A stretch of DNA of 64,000 bases, taken from contig JBDTVS010000076.1 in assembly GCA_040007095.1 (NCBI GenBank), positions 1-64,000 of the forward strand, in the 5' to 3' direction. Within the stretch, counting starts at the first letter, position 1. Every line of letters begins with the position of its first letter. The notes under the pieces were generated by a model, which worked only from the letters and a program-made list of their open reading frames with translations, made no database searches and was not told the DNA's origin. This DNA is from JBDTVS01 sp040007095 (GTDB lineage Bacteria > Acidobacteriota > Vicinamibacteria > Vicinamibacterales > CAVVIG01). Below are positions 1 through 8,970 of the stretch, piece after piece. A program made the position numbers and the translations under genes.

Positions 1-2895
1 GAAGGCTGGAAGGAATTCCTGGCGCTGCTCAGCAAGTACCGCAAGCGCCGCCCGGTCAATGGCATCGTGCTCACGATCAGTGCGCAGGACTTGATGACGC
101 AGGGCGACGGGGGGCGGGAGGCGCACGTCGAGGCGGCGCGCCGGCGGTTGACCGAGCTCACTCGCGAGTTGCGCATTCAGCCGCCGGTCTATCTGATGGT
201 GACCAAGTGCGACATGGTCGCCGGCTTCGCCGATTACTTCGACGATCTGACCCACGACGGCCGGACGCAGGTCTGGGGCGTGACGTTCCCGTACGAGCAG
301 ACGGTCAGCGGCCACGCGCCGAGTCTGTTTCCGGCGGAGTTCGACGAACTGATGGTGCGGTTGAATAGTCGGGTGTTGGCGCGGGTTGCCGAGCAGCGCG
401 GGCCGCGCCGCCGCGCCGCCGCCTTTGCCTTCCCGCAGCAGATGGCTGCGCTGCGCGAAGCGCTCACCCAATTCGTCGGCGACGCGTTTTCGTCGACGCG
501 CTTCGACCGGCCGATTTTGTTGCGAGGCGTGTATTTCACGAGCGGCACGCAGGACGGCACCCAGATCGATCGTCTGCTGGGCGCCGTTGGCCGCCGGTTC
601 GGGGTCGCGCCGGAAGCCGTCGCGCCTCAGGCCGGGCGGGGCAAGTCGTACTTCGTCGAACAGCTGCTCAAAGACGTGGTGATTGGCGAGTCGGGGCTGG
701 CGGGTGTGAACCGACGTCTGGAGCTGAAGAAAGCCGCGTGGCAACTGGGCGCCTACGCTGCCATCGTCACCGTGGTTGTGGTCGGCTTCATTGCCTTGTC
801 CGTCAGTTACGCCAACAACCAGACGTACGTCGCCCAGGTCGCCAGCGACGTCGCGTTGTTGCAGCGCGTGCCGCCCCTGACTCCAGGAGCGTCGATCGAG
901 GCCTTCCTGCCGCGGTTGAATGCCGGACGCGCCGTTGCTGATTCTGCGAACAGATATCGGGACGACATCCCCTGGGGGATGCGCTGGGGACTCTATCAAG
1001 GCGCCTCTGTCGGGGTTTCCGCGCGCGATGCCTACCTGCGGGAGTTGGATAGCATCGTGTTGCCGAGATTCGCAGCGCGCCTCAAACAGCATGTCATAGA
1101 GTACGGATCGGACCCGCAACGGCTGTACGTCTACCTGAAGGCGTACCTCATGCTCGGCGACCCCCGCCACCTTGATAAGAAGAGTCTGCAGCGGCTGGCG
1201 GATCTCGAGTGGAAAATGCCAGGGACCGCCGCCGGCACGTCATTGGCCACGCACTTCCGGAGCCTGCTGGATGACAGCGAGACGCTGCGCCCGATCGCCC
1301 TCGATCAATTAGTCGTCCGGCAGGCGCGCAGCGCCATTGGACCGGCATCGATCCCGAAGATCATTTACGGCGAGCTGCAGCGCCTGTACGACGGCGAACG
1401 TGAGGGCGCGCTGCACCTGGACGTGATCTCCCTGGGCATCGAGAAGGTGCTCAAGCGCAAGAGCCAGCGCAAGCTCTCGGAGCCGGTTCCGGCGCTGTAC
1501 ACGCTGAAAGTCTTCAGGGAGAGCACGGGAACGGGCATGGTCCCTCTCGTCAAGAAATTCGCCGAAGAGGAATGGGTCTGGGGCGCGGGCGGCGTGCCCG
1601 GCGCGAGCTCGATCAAGCTTCCCGGACAGGTCACCGATCTCTACGAGAAAGACTACATCCAGGTCTGGGACGCCCTGTTGGCGGATCTCGAAATTCAGTC
1701 GTTTGCCACCGATCAGCAATATGCGGAGGCGCTCGAGATCCTCGGCGCCCCGACGACCTCACCGTTGCGCGGCATTCTGAAAACGGTCGTCGAGAATACG
1801 TCCTTCACGCCGCCAGCCTCGGCCGCCGCGCCGACCTCGCTGGTCGAGAGGATGGAGCAACGGGCGAAGGACCTCGCGAACGCGGCCCAGGAAAAAGTCA
1901 CCGGCCTGTCGAGCGTACCGCCCGGTACGGCCGTCACGCTGCACTTCCAGCCGATCCACCAGATCATGGCCGGAGCACCGCCTCCCATCGACGCCGTCCT
2001 GGAGCAGATTCGCCAGCTTCGCGAGCAGCTCCTCAAGCTGGGGCCACAGGCTGGCGGGGCGAGTCCGTTGAAGGCGATTGCGGATCCCGCATTTCGCGAT
2101 CGGCGTCGCGCCCTCGAAGCGAGCGCGGAAAGCCTGCCGCATCCGGTCAACACGCTGGTCGCCCAGATTGCTCAACACGTGGGGGAGGGCGTTCAGTCCG
2201 CCGCGACCGGTGAGCTCGAGAAGCGGTATGACGTTGAGGTCGTGGCGCAGTGTCGTGCGCGGGTCGCGGAGCACTATCCGTTTGGCGCCGGGACCGACAT
2301 GCCGCTGAGTGACTTTGGCGAAGTCTTCGGGTACGGCGGTCTGTACGACCGCTTTTTTACCGAGCTCGACCCGCTGGTGGATAAGCTGCAGCGGCCGTGG
2401 GCGTGGCGGCTCGCGTCCGTGGACCCGTCAACCAGCATGCTGACCCAATTCCAGCGAGTGGAACGGATTCGACAGATGTTCTTCAGTCCCGGCGCGAAGA
2501 CGCCGGAGCTTCGGTTCGACGTGAGCCTTTCGAATCTCACTCCCCCCGCGACCCGATTCTATTTCTATGTCGACGGCCAGGACCTGGACGTGAGGCCGGG
2601 CGCAGAGAGGAAGAAGGCGTTCACGTGGCCGGGGCCGAAGCCCGGTTTGGCTTACGCCACTTTCGAGGACGATGCCGCTCCCCCCGATCGCGCATTTGGA
2701 TCCGACAGTCCGTGGGCGTGGTTTCGGGTGATTGACGCCGTGATGCCGGCGCAAGCCCAGCCTGAAGGGAATCTGGTCTCCGTGCTGCAGTTTCAGAGGA
2801 ACAGCTACCGGGCCCAGGTCACCATCGACGCGTCAAACGCCAGCAGCAACCCGTTCACGGCACGTGACTGGCAGAAGTTCAGGTGCGAGCCCTGA
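1..2895 (+). CDS. tssM: TssM (IcmF-family) T6SS membrane-complex protein, 5' end missing
   Basis: The reading frame is open from base 1, so the gene starts left of the window; the first GTG visible at 67 is internal. TssM is the inner-membrane and periplasmic scaffold of the T6SS trans-envelope complex (TssJLM). The visible part begins in the cytoplasmic GTPase-like domain, where RPVNGIVLTIS and the G4-like TKCD are typical of the family. The P-loop would lie upstream. A hydrophobic segment encoded at about 745-815 (AYAAIVTVVVVGFIALSV) is the last transmembrane helix. The remaining ~690 residues are the periplasmic IcmF-related and C-terminal domains. The downstream tagF-PP2C gene begins 40 bases after the stop. 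The call rests on motifs, topology and neighbours, and I am confident of it. Confidence 0.95.
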   Translation, partial: EGWKEFLALLSKYRKRRPVNGIVLTISAQDLMTQGDGGREAHVEAARRRLTELTRELRIQPPVYLMVTKCDMVAGFADYFDDLTHDGRTQVWGVTFPYEQTVSGHAPSLFPAEFDELMVRLNSRVLARVAEQRGPRRRAAAFAFPQQMAALREALTQFVGDAFSSTRFDRPILLRGVYFTSGTQDGTQIDRLLGAVGRRFGVAPEAVAPQAGRGKSYFVEQLLKDVVIGESGLAGVNRRLELKKAAWQLGAYAAIVTVVVVGFIALSVSYANNQTYVAQVASDVALLQRVPPLTPGASIEAFLPRLNAGRAVADSANRYRDDIPWGMRWGLYQGASVGVSARDAYLRELDSIVLPRFAARLKQHVIEYGSDPQRLYVYLKAYLMLGDPRHLDKKSLQRLADLEWKMPGTAAGTSLATHFRSLLDDSETLRPIALDQLVVRQARSAIGPASIPKIIYGELQRLYDGEREGALHLDVISLGIEKVLKRKSQRKLSEPVPALYTLKVFRESTGTGMVPLVKKFAEEEWVWGAGGVPGASSIKLPGQVTDLYEKDYIQVWDALLADLEIQSFATDQQYAEALEILGAPTTSPLRGILKTVVENTSFTPPASAAAPTSLVERMEQRAKDLANAAQEKVTGLSSVPPGTAVTLHFQPIHQIMAGAPPPIDAVLEQIRQLREQLLKLGPQAGGASPLKAIADPAFRDRRRALEASAESLPHPVNTLVAQIAQHVGEGVQSAATGELEKRYDVEVVAQCRARVAEHYPFGAGTDMPLSDFGEVFGYGGLYDRFFTELDPLVDKLQRPWAWRLASVDPSTSMLTQFQRVERIRQMFFSPGAKTPELRFDVSLSNLTPPATRFYFYVDGQDLDVRPGAERKKAFTWPGPKPGLAYATFEDDAAPPDRAFGSDSPWAWFRVIDAVMPAQAQPEGNLVSVLQFQRNSYRAQVTIDASNASSNPFTARDWQKFRCEP

Positions 2896-2935
2896 GCGCC
2901 CGATTTCCCACCATCGATTTCTCTCAGGCGGATCC

Positions 2936-4444
2936 GTGGAAATAGGGCTGTTCGGAAAGCTGCCGAGCCATGGCGATTTTCTGCGCCGCCGCGTGTCGGA
3001 TGCATTCGTCGACGCGTGGGACACGTGGCTGCGGGAAGGCCTGGCGGCGAGCCGCGAGGCCCTGGGTGAGCGTTGGCTGGATGTCTATCTGACCAGCCCG
3101 GCGTGGCGTTTCCTGTGCGCCGCCGCGACCTGCGGCCCCGCACCGGTCATCGGCTTGATGGTGCCCAGCGTCGATCGTGTCGGGCGGTATTTCCCGTTGA
3201 CGCTCGTCGCGACTCTGCCGCCCGGCGTCAATCCTCTTGCGGCCACCAGGGCTTCTGCGGCGTTTTTCGATCGAGCGGAGCGTCTGATGATCGACACGCT
3301 GGCGATGGAGGAGGTCGATTTCGAGCGGTTCGATGCGGAGATCGTCAAGCTGGGTGCGGCCCTCGACGCGATTACGGTGCCGCTGCCGGTGGTGCTCGAT
3401 CCCGGCGCCGAGGCGGTGTTGAGTAACGGTGAGCAGCTGTGGCAGATCCCGCTCGGCTCCACCACGAATCTCGCGTCGGCTTTCGAGCAGCTGTTGTCGC
3501 AGCGCCTGTCGTCGGTGTATGAGCCGCTCGCGGTGTGGTGGACCGAAGGGTCATCGGCCGTCGAGCCGAGTTGCCTGATTTCGAGGGGCTTGCCGCATCC
3601 GAGCACCTTCGTGGCGCTGCTGGACGGCGCCTGGGCACAGTATCGGTGGCGTCCGGTGCCCGGGCACGTGGATACGCACGCCACATTTTCGCTTCGGAAC
3701 GAACAGCCCACGCCGATCAGTTTCCGATCGGCTGCCGCGAGCGACGTGGGCCTGGTGCGAGAGATCAACGAGGACGCATTCGTCGAGCGATCCGAGATTG
3801 GCATGTGGGCCGTGGCCGACGGCCTGGGCGGCCATCGCGATGGCGAGGTCGCCAGTCGGATGGTGTGCGACACGCTCGCGGAGCTGGAGCCGGCACCCAC
3901 CTTCGACGAAACGGTCGAGGCCGCCCGGCAACGCCTGCAATGGGTCAACGATTACCTGCTGCGCGTGAGCGCAGGCGGCGGAACGCTGGCCGATCGAAGC
4001 GCCAGCACGGTGGTGGTGTTGCTGGTACGTGGCTCGAGCTGCGCCATTCTCTGGGCGGGCGACAGTCGGGTCTATCGGTGGCGATCGGGCAGGCTGGAGC
4101 GCTTGACCCGCGATCACAGTGTGGACGATTCGGATGGACCGGATGGCCGAGAGACATCCACGGCGATCACGAGAGCGGTTGGGGTCCAGTCGAACCTGGC
4201 GCTCGACCTGCGTGGCGATGACGTGTGCAGCGGCGATCGATTTCTGCTCTGCTCGGACGGGTTGACACGGGCGCTCACGGAGCCCCAGATCGAGGCATGG
4301 CTGGATCACGACGACATCGGCGCCGCGGTTCAGGGGCTGATCGCGACCACCCTGGCGGCAGGAGCCCCCGACAATGTCACCGTGCTGATCGTCGAGGCGG
4401 CCGCGGATGGCGACGCCACGGCGGAGACGGACGCGGTCGAATAA
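2936..4444 (+). CDS. tagF: TagF domain fused to PP2C-type phosphatase (PppA-like)
   Basis: A 502-residue fusion. Residues 1 to ~230 are a TagF (DUF2094) domain, recognised from the start GLFGKLPSHGDFLRRR. Residues ~260-490 are a PP2C Ser/Thr phosphatase with the metal-binding motifs INEDAF, VADGLGGH, GDSRVY, SDGLTRAL and DNVTVLIVEA. TagF proteins repress T6SS assembly after translation, and PppA dephosphorylates Fha in the threonine-phosphorylation pathway, so one polypeptide here carries two negative-control functions. I chose GTG 2936 because the TagF domain begins at once there and it avoids overlapping tssM; an upstream in-frame start at 2864 would add 24 non-conserved residues. The acidic PP2C residues look intact, so activity is expected (inference). 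Confidence 0.92.
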   Translation: MEIGLFGKLPSHGDFLRRRVSDAFVDAWDTWLREGLAASREALGERWLDVYLTSPAWRFLCAAATCGPAPVIGLMVPSVDRVGRYFPLTLVATLPPGVNPLAATRASAAFFDRAERLMIDTLAMEEVDFERFDAEIVKLGAALDAITVPLPVVLDPGAEAVLSNGEQLWQIPLGSTTNLASAFEQLLSQRLSSVYEPLAVWWTEGSSAVEPSCLISRGLPHPSTFVALLDGAWAQYRWRPVPGHVDTHATFSLRNEQPTPISFRSAAASDVGLVREINEDAFVERSEIGMWAVADGLGGHRDGEVASRMVCDTLAELEPAPTFDETVEAARQRLQWVNDYLLRVSAGGGTLADRSASTVVVLLVRGSSCAILWAGDSRVYRWRSGRLERLTRDHSVDDSDGPDGRETSTAITRAVGVQSNLALDLRGDDVCSGDRFLLCSDGLTRALTEPQIEAWLDHDDIGAAVQGLIATTLAAGAPDNVTVLIVEAAADGDATAETDAVE

Positions 4445-4495
4445 AAATTCCAGAAGTGCCTGTTTCATCGGGGTTTGAGCTGGTATTTTTGGGCT

Positions 4496-4524
4496 TTGAA
4501 GTTTTGGCTGGAAGTCGATAGAAT
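4496..4524 (+). promoter_or_regulatory. Candidate sigma-70-like promoter for the tssA operon
   Basis: TTGAAG at 4496-4501 and TAGAAT at 4519-4524 are separated by exactly 17 bases. They lie in the 226-base gap between the TagF-PP2C gene and tssA, which is visibly AT-richer than its surroundings. The long 5' leader to the tssA ATG (4671) is not explained. No sigma-54 (GG-N10-GC type) site was evident. The match is by eye and other hexamers could serve. Confidence 0.4.
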
Positions 4525-4670
4525 CCGTCTCGTTTCGTGGCAACCACCAGAAGACCCCGTTCAATTTGTGGGTCTTTGACGTTACTTCTATTGATACACG
4601 TCGTGAATGCCCACGTGGTTGGACAGATTCATGTCATGAGGGGGGAAGCCGGGCCGGACGGAACGGTTCT

Positions 4671-5720
4671 ATGAGCGCTCGTTGGCAGCCTCAGGATCTG
4701 TTGTCGCCGATTACACCGGAGCGGCCGTGTGGCGAGAATCTGGAAGACACGCCAGATTTGGCAGCGTTCGATGTGTTCCGGCTGTTTGGACAGGCCAAGG
4801 CGCTCGACGCTTTACCCGAAAAGCGCGAGAAGTGGATTGAAAACTGGATACCCAAGCCGCCGGAATCGCCCGTCTGGCTTGAGATTCGAGACGCCGCGCT
4901 CACGGCGCTTGCAAAGAGCAAGGATCTGCGCGTGCTGGCGAATCTGGGGACGGCACTCTTGAGGACTGATGGAGTGGCGGCATTTTCCGAGACGCTCACC
5001 ATTGCGTCGACATGGCTGGAGACGCACTGGACCCCAACCTATCCGCTCGTCGATGAGGATGTCATCCGACGGCGAAGCGCACTGAACTGCTTTGCCGATC
5101 CATGGGCCGTTGTGGACGCCCTTCGGCGAGTGCCGCTTGTCAGCAGTCGTCAGCACGGCACGTTCAGCCTTCAGGACATCGACGCCACGACGCGTCAGGA
5201 AGTGCCGGGCGGCAAAGACGCACCGGACGAGAACCGCGTCAACGCGGCGTTTGCGTCGATGCCGCGTGCCGAGCTCACGCGGCTGCGCGAGAGCGTGCTG
5301 AGTGCGGTGGCTGCGCTACAGCGCATCGAGGTCAAAACGCGCGAAGCCGGGGGCGCCGAAGCGACACCCACTTTCGACTCGTTGACCGTCGCGCTGGCAA
5401 GAATGAATCATGCGTTAGGGGCGCGGCTGGCCCTGCATCCGGACACTGCGGGGGTGGCGGCAGCGGTTGTGGCTGGCGCGGCAGATACTCCGGGCGTTGA
5501 TGCCGGATCGGCGAGCGGCGTCGTCAAGTCGCGGCAGGATGCCGTTCGAGCGTTGGAGGCGGTGGCGGATTTCTTCCGGCGCACGGAGCCTTCGAGCCCA
5601 ATCCCGATGTTCCTGGAGCGAGCGAAGCGACTTGTCGCCAAAGATTTTCTGGAAGTGCTGGCCGACATTGCCCCGGACGCGGTGGCGCAGGCGCGGGCGG
5701 CAGGCGGGTTGAAGGATTGA
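4671..5720 (+). CDS. tssA: TssA (ImpA N-terminal domain) baseplate/sheath cap protein
   Basis: 349 residues. The N-terminal half (about residues 8-130) has the ImpA_N signature, with DLLSPITPERPCGENLEDTPDLAAFD followed by helices around WIENWIPKPPESPVWLEIRDAA. TssA recruits baseplate parts and caps the growing sheath. The start is ATG 4671, because the ImpA domain begins seven residues later; in-frame codons back to 4566 encode unrelated sequence and lie in the leader. The C-terminal third is Ala-rich and ends with a helical segment (AVADFFRRTEPSSPIPMFLERA) typical of the family. It is the first gene of the contiguous plus-strand structural operon. Confidence 0.93.
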   Translation: MSARWQPQDLLSPITPERPCGENLEDTPDLAAFDVFRLFGQAKALDALPEKREKWIENWIPKPPESPVWLEIRDAALTALAKSKDLRVLANLGTALLRTDGVAAFSETLTIASTWLETHWTPTYPLVDEDVIRRRSALNCFADPWAVVDALRRVPLVSSRQHGTFSLQDIDATTRQEVPGGKDAPDENRVNAAFASMPRAELTRLRESVLSAVAALQRIEVKTREAGGAEATPTFDSLTVALARMNHALGARLALHPDTAGVAAAVVAGAADTPGVDAGSASGVVKSRQDAVRALEAVADFFRRTEPSSPIPMFLERAKRLVAKDFLEVLADIAPDAVAQARAAGGLKD

Positions 5721-5768
5721 AGGACTGGAATAGCCGGTAGTGTCGAGGTCGTTCCTGGAGGAGGTTTC

Positions 5769-6287
5769 GTGGCCAAGTCGAGCAGTCAGAAATTCATCGC
5801 CCGTAATCGTGCGCCGCGCGTGCAAATCGAGTATGACGTGGAGCTCTATGGGGCGGAAAAGAAGATTCAGCTGCCCTTTGTCATGGGCGTGCTGGCGGAT
5901 CTGTCGGGCAAGGTCAAGTCGGACGAGCCGCTGCCGCCGGTGTCTGATCGGAAGTTTCTCGAGATCGACGTCGACAATTTCGACAGCCGGATGAAAGCCT
6001 TGAAACCGCGCGCCGCGTTTGCCGTGCCGAACACGTTGACCGGCGAGGGCAATATCAACGTGGAGCTGACCTTCGAGAACATGGACGACTTTTCGCCCGC
6101 GGCTGTCGCGCGCAAGGTGGATGCGCTCAACAAGCTCCTGGAGGCCAGAGAACAGCTCGCGAACTTGATCACGTATATGGACGGCAAGACCGGAGCCGAA
6201 GAGCTCGTGAGCAAGCTGTTGCGGGATCCGGCGCTCCTCCAGACGTTGGCAACCACCAAGAATCCGCAGGACGAACCTTCGGAATGA
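5769..6287 (+). CDS. tssB: TssB (VipA/IglA) contractile sheath small subunit
   Basis: 172 residues, the normal length for TssB. The family core is clear: KFIARNRAPRVQIEYDVELYG, then LPFVMGVLADLSGK and VNLTFENMDDFSPAAV-like sequence near residue 105. TssB pairs with TssC to make the cytoplasmic contractile sheath. The GTG start at 5769 follows a good ribosome site (GGAGGAG at about 5756-5762). tssC follows after 30 bases, the standard order. Confidence 0.97.
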   Translation: MAKSSSQKFIARNRAPRVQIEYDVELYGAEKKIQLPFVMGVLADLSGKVKSDEPLPPVSDRKFLEIDVDNFDSRMKALKPRAAFAVPNTLTGEGNINVELTFENMDDFSPAAVARKVDALNKLLEAREQLANLITYMDGKTGAEELVSKLLRDPALLQTLATTKNPQDEPSE

Positions 6288-6317
6288 GCCACATGAACCG
6301 TCGATCAGAGAACAGCC

Positions 6318-7814
6318 ATGGCTGACCCCAAGTCCCAGCAAGACGCGCAGGCGGAGGTCGGAACCGTCGGATTGACGGAATTCGATTCTCTGTTGAGGAA
6401 AGAATTCAAGCCAAAAACCGCCGCCGTGAAGGAAGGCGTCGAGCGGGCGGTTCGGACGCTGGCAGAACAGGCGCTCTCGCAGACCACGCTGATCGGCGAC
6501 GACGTCATCAAGTCGATCGAGGCGATTATCGGCCAGCTGGATCAGAAGTTGACCGAGCAGGTCAATCTCATCCTGCACCATCCCGAGTTCCAGAAGCTCG
6601 AAGGGGCGTGGCGCGGGCTGCACTATCTGGTGAACAACACCGAAACCGACGAGATGCTCAAGATCCGCTTCATGAACATCAGCAAGCTGGATCTCGGCAA
6701 GACGTTGAAAAGCTACAAGGGGACGGCGTGGGATCAGAGCCCGCTGTTCAAGAAAATCTACGAGGCGGAATACGGTCAGTTCGGCGGCGAGCCCTTCGGC
6801 TGCCTGGTGGGGGACTACTACTTCGATCAGACGCCCCCCGACACGGAGTTGCTGGGCGAGATGTCCAAGGTCGCGGCTGCCGCGCACACGCCGTTCATCG
6901 CCGGCGCCTCGCCGACGGTGATGCAGATGGAAACCTGGCAGGAGCTGGCCAATCCGCGCGACCTGACCAAGATTTTCACCACGCCGGACTATGCCAGCTG
7001 GCGGTCGCTGCGTGAATCGGAGGACGCCCGCTATATCGGTCTGGCCATGCCGCGCTACCTGTCGCGCCTCCCATACGGCGCCAAGACCAGTCCGGTCGAA
7101 GAATTCGACTTCGAGGAGGACACGGGCGCGGCCGACCACAGCCGCTACACCTGGGCGAATGCCGCCTATGCGATGGCGGTGAACATCAACCGCTCGTTCA
7201 AGCTGTACGGCTGGTGCTCGCGCATCCGCGGCATCGAATCCGGCGGCTCGGTCGAGGGCCTGCCGACGCATACCTTCCCGACCGACGATGGCGGCGTGGA
7301 CATGAAGTGTCCAACCGAAATTGCCATCAGCGACCGGCGCGAGGCGGAGCTGGCCAAGAACGGATTCATGCCGCTTGTGCATCGCAAGAATTCAGATTTC
7401 GCCGCGTTCATCGGCGCGCAGTCGCTGCAGAAGCCGTTTGAATACGACGATCCAGACGCGACCGCCAACGCCAATCTGTCCGCGCGGCTGCCGTATATGT
7501 TCGCGTGCTGCCGGTTCGCCCACTACTTGAAGTGCATCGTGCGCGACAAGATCGGGTCCTTCAAGGAACGGGAGGACATGGAAATCTGGCTGAAGCGATG
7601 GATCATGAACTACGTGGACGGCGATCCGGCCCATTCCTCGGAAACGACGAAGGCGTCGAAACCGCTGGCGGCCGCCGAAGTGCAAGTCAAGGAAGTTGAA
7701 GGAAACCCGGGTTACTACTCGGCGACGTTCTTTCTGCGCCCGCACTATCAGCTCGAAGGGTTGACCGTATCGCTCCGGCTGGTCTCCAAGTTGCCGTCCG
7801 CCAAGGCTGGCTGA
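6318..7814 (+). CDS. tssC: TssC (VipB/EvpB) contractile sheath large subunit
   Basis: 498 residues, full length for the family. Recognisable blocks are EFDSLLRKEFKPKT near the start, LEGAWRGLHYLVNNTETDEMLKI-like sequence near residue 95, FGCLVGDYYFD, and the conserved C-terminal stretch RPHYQLEGLTVSLRLVSKLP. It forms the sheath with TssB. It starts at ATG 6318 and is followed by two hcp genes, so sheath and inner-tube subunits are encoded together. Confidence 0.97.
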   Translation: MADPKSQQDAQAEVGTVGLTEFDSLLRKEFKPKTAAVKEGVERAVRTLAEQALSQTTLIGDDVIKSIEAIIGQLDQKLTEQVNLILHHPEFQKLEGAWRGLHYLVNNTETDEMLKIRFMNISKLDLGKTLKSYKGTAWDQSPLFKKIYEAEYGQFGGEPFGCLVGDYYFDQTPPDTELLGEMSKVAAAAHTPFIAGASPTVMQMETWQELANPRDLTKIFTTPDYASWRSLRESEDARYIGLAMPRYLSRLPYGAKTSPVEEFDFEEDTGAADHSRYTWANAAYAMAVNINRSFKLYGWCSRIRGIESGGSVEGLPTHTFPTDDGGVDMKCPTEIAISDRREAELAKNGFMPLVHRKNSDFAAFIGAQSLQKPFEYDDPDATANANLSARLPYMFACCRFAHYLKCIVRDKIGSFKEREDMEIWLKRWIMNYVDGDPAHSSETTKASKPLAAAEVQVKEVEGNPGYYSATFFLRPHYQLEGLTVSLRLVSKLPSAKAG

Positions 7815-7864
7815 TTCTCCACGACGTCCGTTCACCGCAAGGTTCGCCAGGACAGGAGCTCGTT

Positions 7865-8350
7865 ATGGCAGCAGACATTTTCGCAAAGATCGGCGACATC
7901 AAGGGCGAGTCCCTTGACGACAAACACAAAGACCAGATCGAGGTGTTGTCGTACTCATGGGGTGTGCAGAATTCTGGCTCGATGGCGTCTGGCAGCGGCG
8001 GCGGAGAGGGTAAAGCGAGCTTCCAGGATCTGTCGTTTACTCACAGTGTCGACAAGGCGTCGCCCGTGCTCATGCAAGCGTGCGCCACCGGCGTCCACAT
8101 CAAGGAAGCCACGATCACCCATCGGAAGTCGGGCAAGGGCCAGCAGGAGTATCTCATCGTCAAGATGAACGACGTGATCGTGACCGCCGTATCCCACGGC
8201 GGGACCGGCGCGGGCGTGGGCCAGAGTTCCGAGAATGTGAGCCTGGCATTTGCCAAGGTGGATCTCGAGTACAAACCGCAAAAGGCCGACGGCTCGCTCG
8301 ATGCCGGCATTCATTTCAAGTACGACATCAAGGGCAACAAGGAAGGGTAG
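7865..8350 (+). CDS. hcp: Hcp tube protein, copy 1
   Basis: 161 residues. Hcp hexamers stack into the inner tube expelled by sheath contraction. Family features are AADIFAKIGDIKGES at the N-terminus, a DQIEVLSYSWGVQN block, and the alternating strands FTHSVDKASPVLMQAC and ISHRKSG-like ITHRKSGKGQQEYL. It has no extra C-terminal toxin domain. The start is ATG 7865, preceded by AGGAGCTCGTT. A second, divergent hcp follows after 63 bases. Confidence 0.96.
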   Translation: MAADIFAKIGDIKGESLDDKHKDQIEVLSYSWGVQNSGSMASGSGGGEGKASFQDLSFTHSVDKASPVLMQACATGVHIKEATITHRKSGKGQQEYLIVKMNDVIVTAVSHGGTGAGVGQSSENVSLAFAKVDLEYKPQKADGSLDAGIHFKYDIKGNKEG

Positions 8351-8413
8351 CCCGGTCGCGATCGGGCCCACGCGTCCAATCGGGCATCAGGACGCTAGAG
8401 AAGGCTGACGAAT

Positions 8414-8926
8414 GTGACTCCTCCAGCGAGCAACGGCGTTGGCGACATGTTTCTGATGGTCAAAGGCGCCAAGCATGGCCTGATCAAAGGAGAATCGCAG
8501 GACGCTCAGCACAAGGGCGAGATCGATGTGTTGAGCTGGTCCTGGGGGATGCAGGGAAAACCGACGCTCGGGGGTGGCACGGCGACAGGCAAGGCCACCA
8601 TCAACGATCTGAGGATCGTGAAGAGAGTCGACAGCGCCTCGACCGCCTTGATGAGTGCGTTGCGCACCAACGAGCCGATCCAGAAAGCCGTGCTGACGCT
8701 GCGGAAAGCGGGCAAGAGCCAGGTCGAGTACCTCAAGGTCACGATTGAGCAGGGGCGCGTGACCTCGCTGACGATCGACGGCGGCGATTCCAGCGGCAGC
8801 CCGGACGTCGTCGAAAGAGTCGGCTTTTCGTTCAACAAGATCGAGGTCGAGTACGTGCCTCAAGGCAACGATGGGCAACCGCAGGGCGGCATGACCTTCG
8901 CGGACCAATGGAGTGAGAGCTCCTAG
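8414..8926 (+). CDS. hcp: Hcp tube protein, copy 2 (divergent paralogue)
   Basis: 170 residues. It shares the Hcp plan with its upstream neighbour (GDMFLMVKGAKHGLIKGES, then GEIDVLSWSWGMQG and a VEYLKVTIEQGRVTSL strand), but many positions differ, so it is an old duplication or a separately acquired copy. Its N-terminus has about ten extra residues before the Hcp core. The start is GTG 8414; the upstream ribosome site is weak (AGAAGG at about 8398). Two Hcps in one operon may give tubes of different composition or carry different cargo (inference). Confidence 0.93.
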   Translation: MTPPASNGVGDMFLMVKGAKHGLIKGESQDAQHKGEIDVLSWSWGMQGKPTLGGGTATGKATINDLRIVKRVDSASTALMSALRTNEPIQKAVLTLRKAGKSQVEYLKVTIEQGRVTSLTIDGGDSSGSPDVVERVGFSFNKIEVEYVPQGNDGQPQGGMTFADQWSESS

Positions 8927-8970
8927 TCGGGCCCGTCCCTTGAGGCTCTCGGTCGGGATGTCACACCACC

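Noticed and set aside
5415..7382. 655-residue minus-strand open frame
   Set aside because: It lies antisense over tssA, tssB and tssC, has no domain signature, and is a GC-rich shadow frame.
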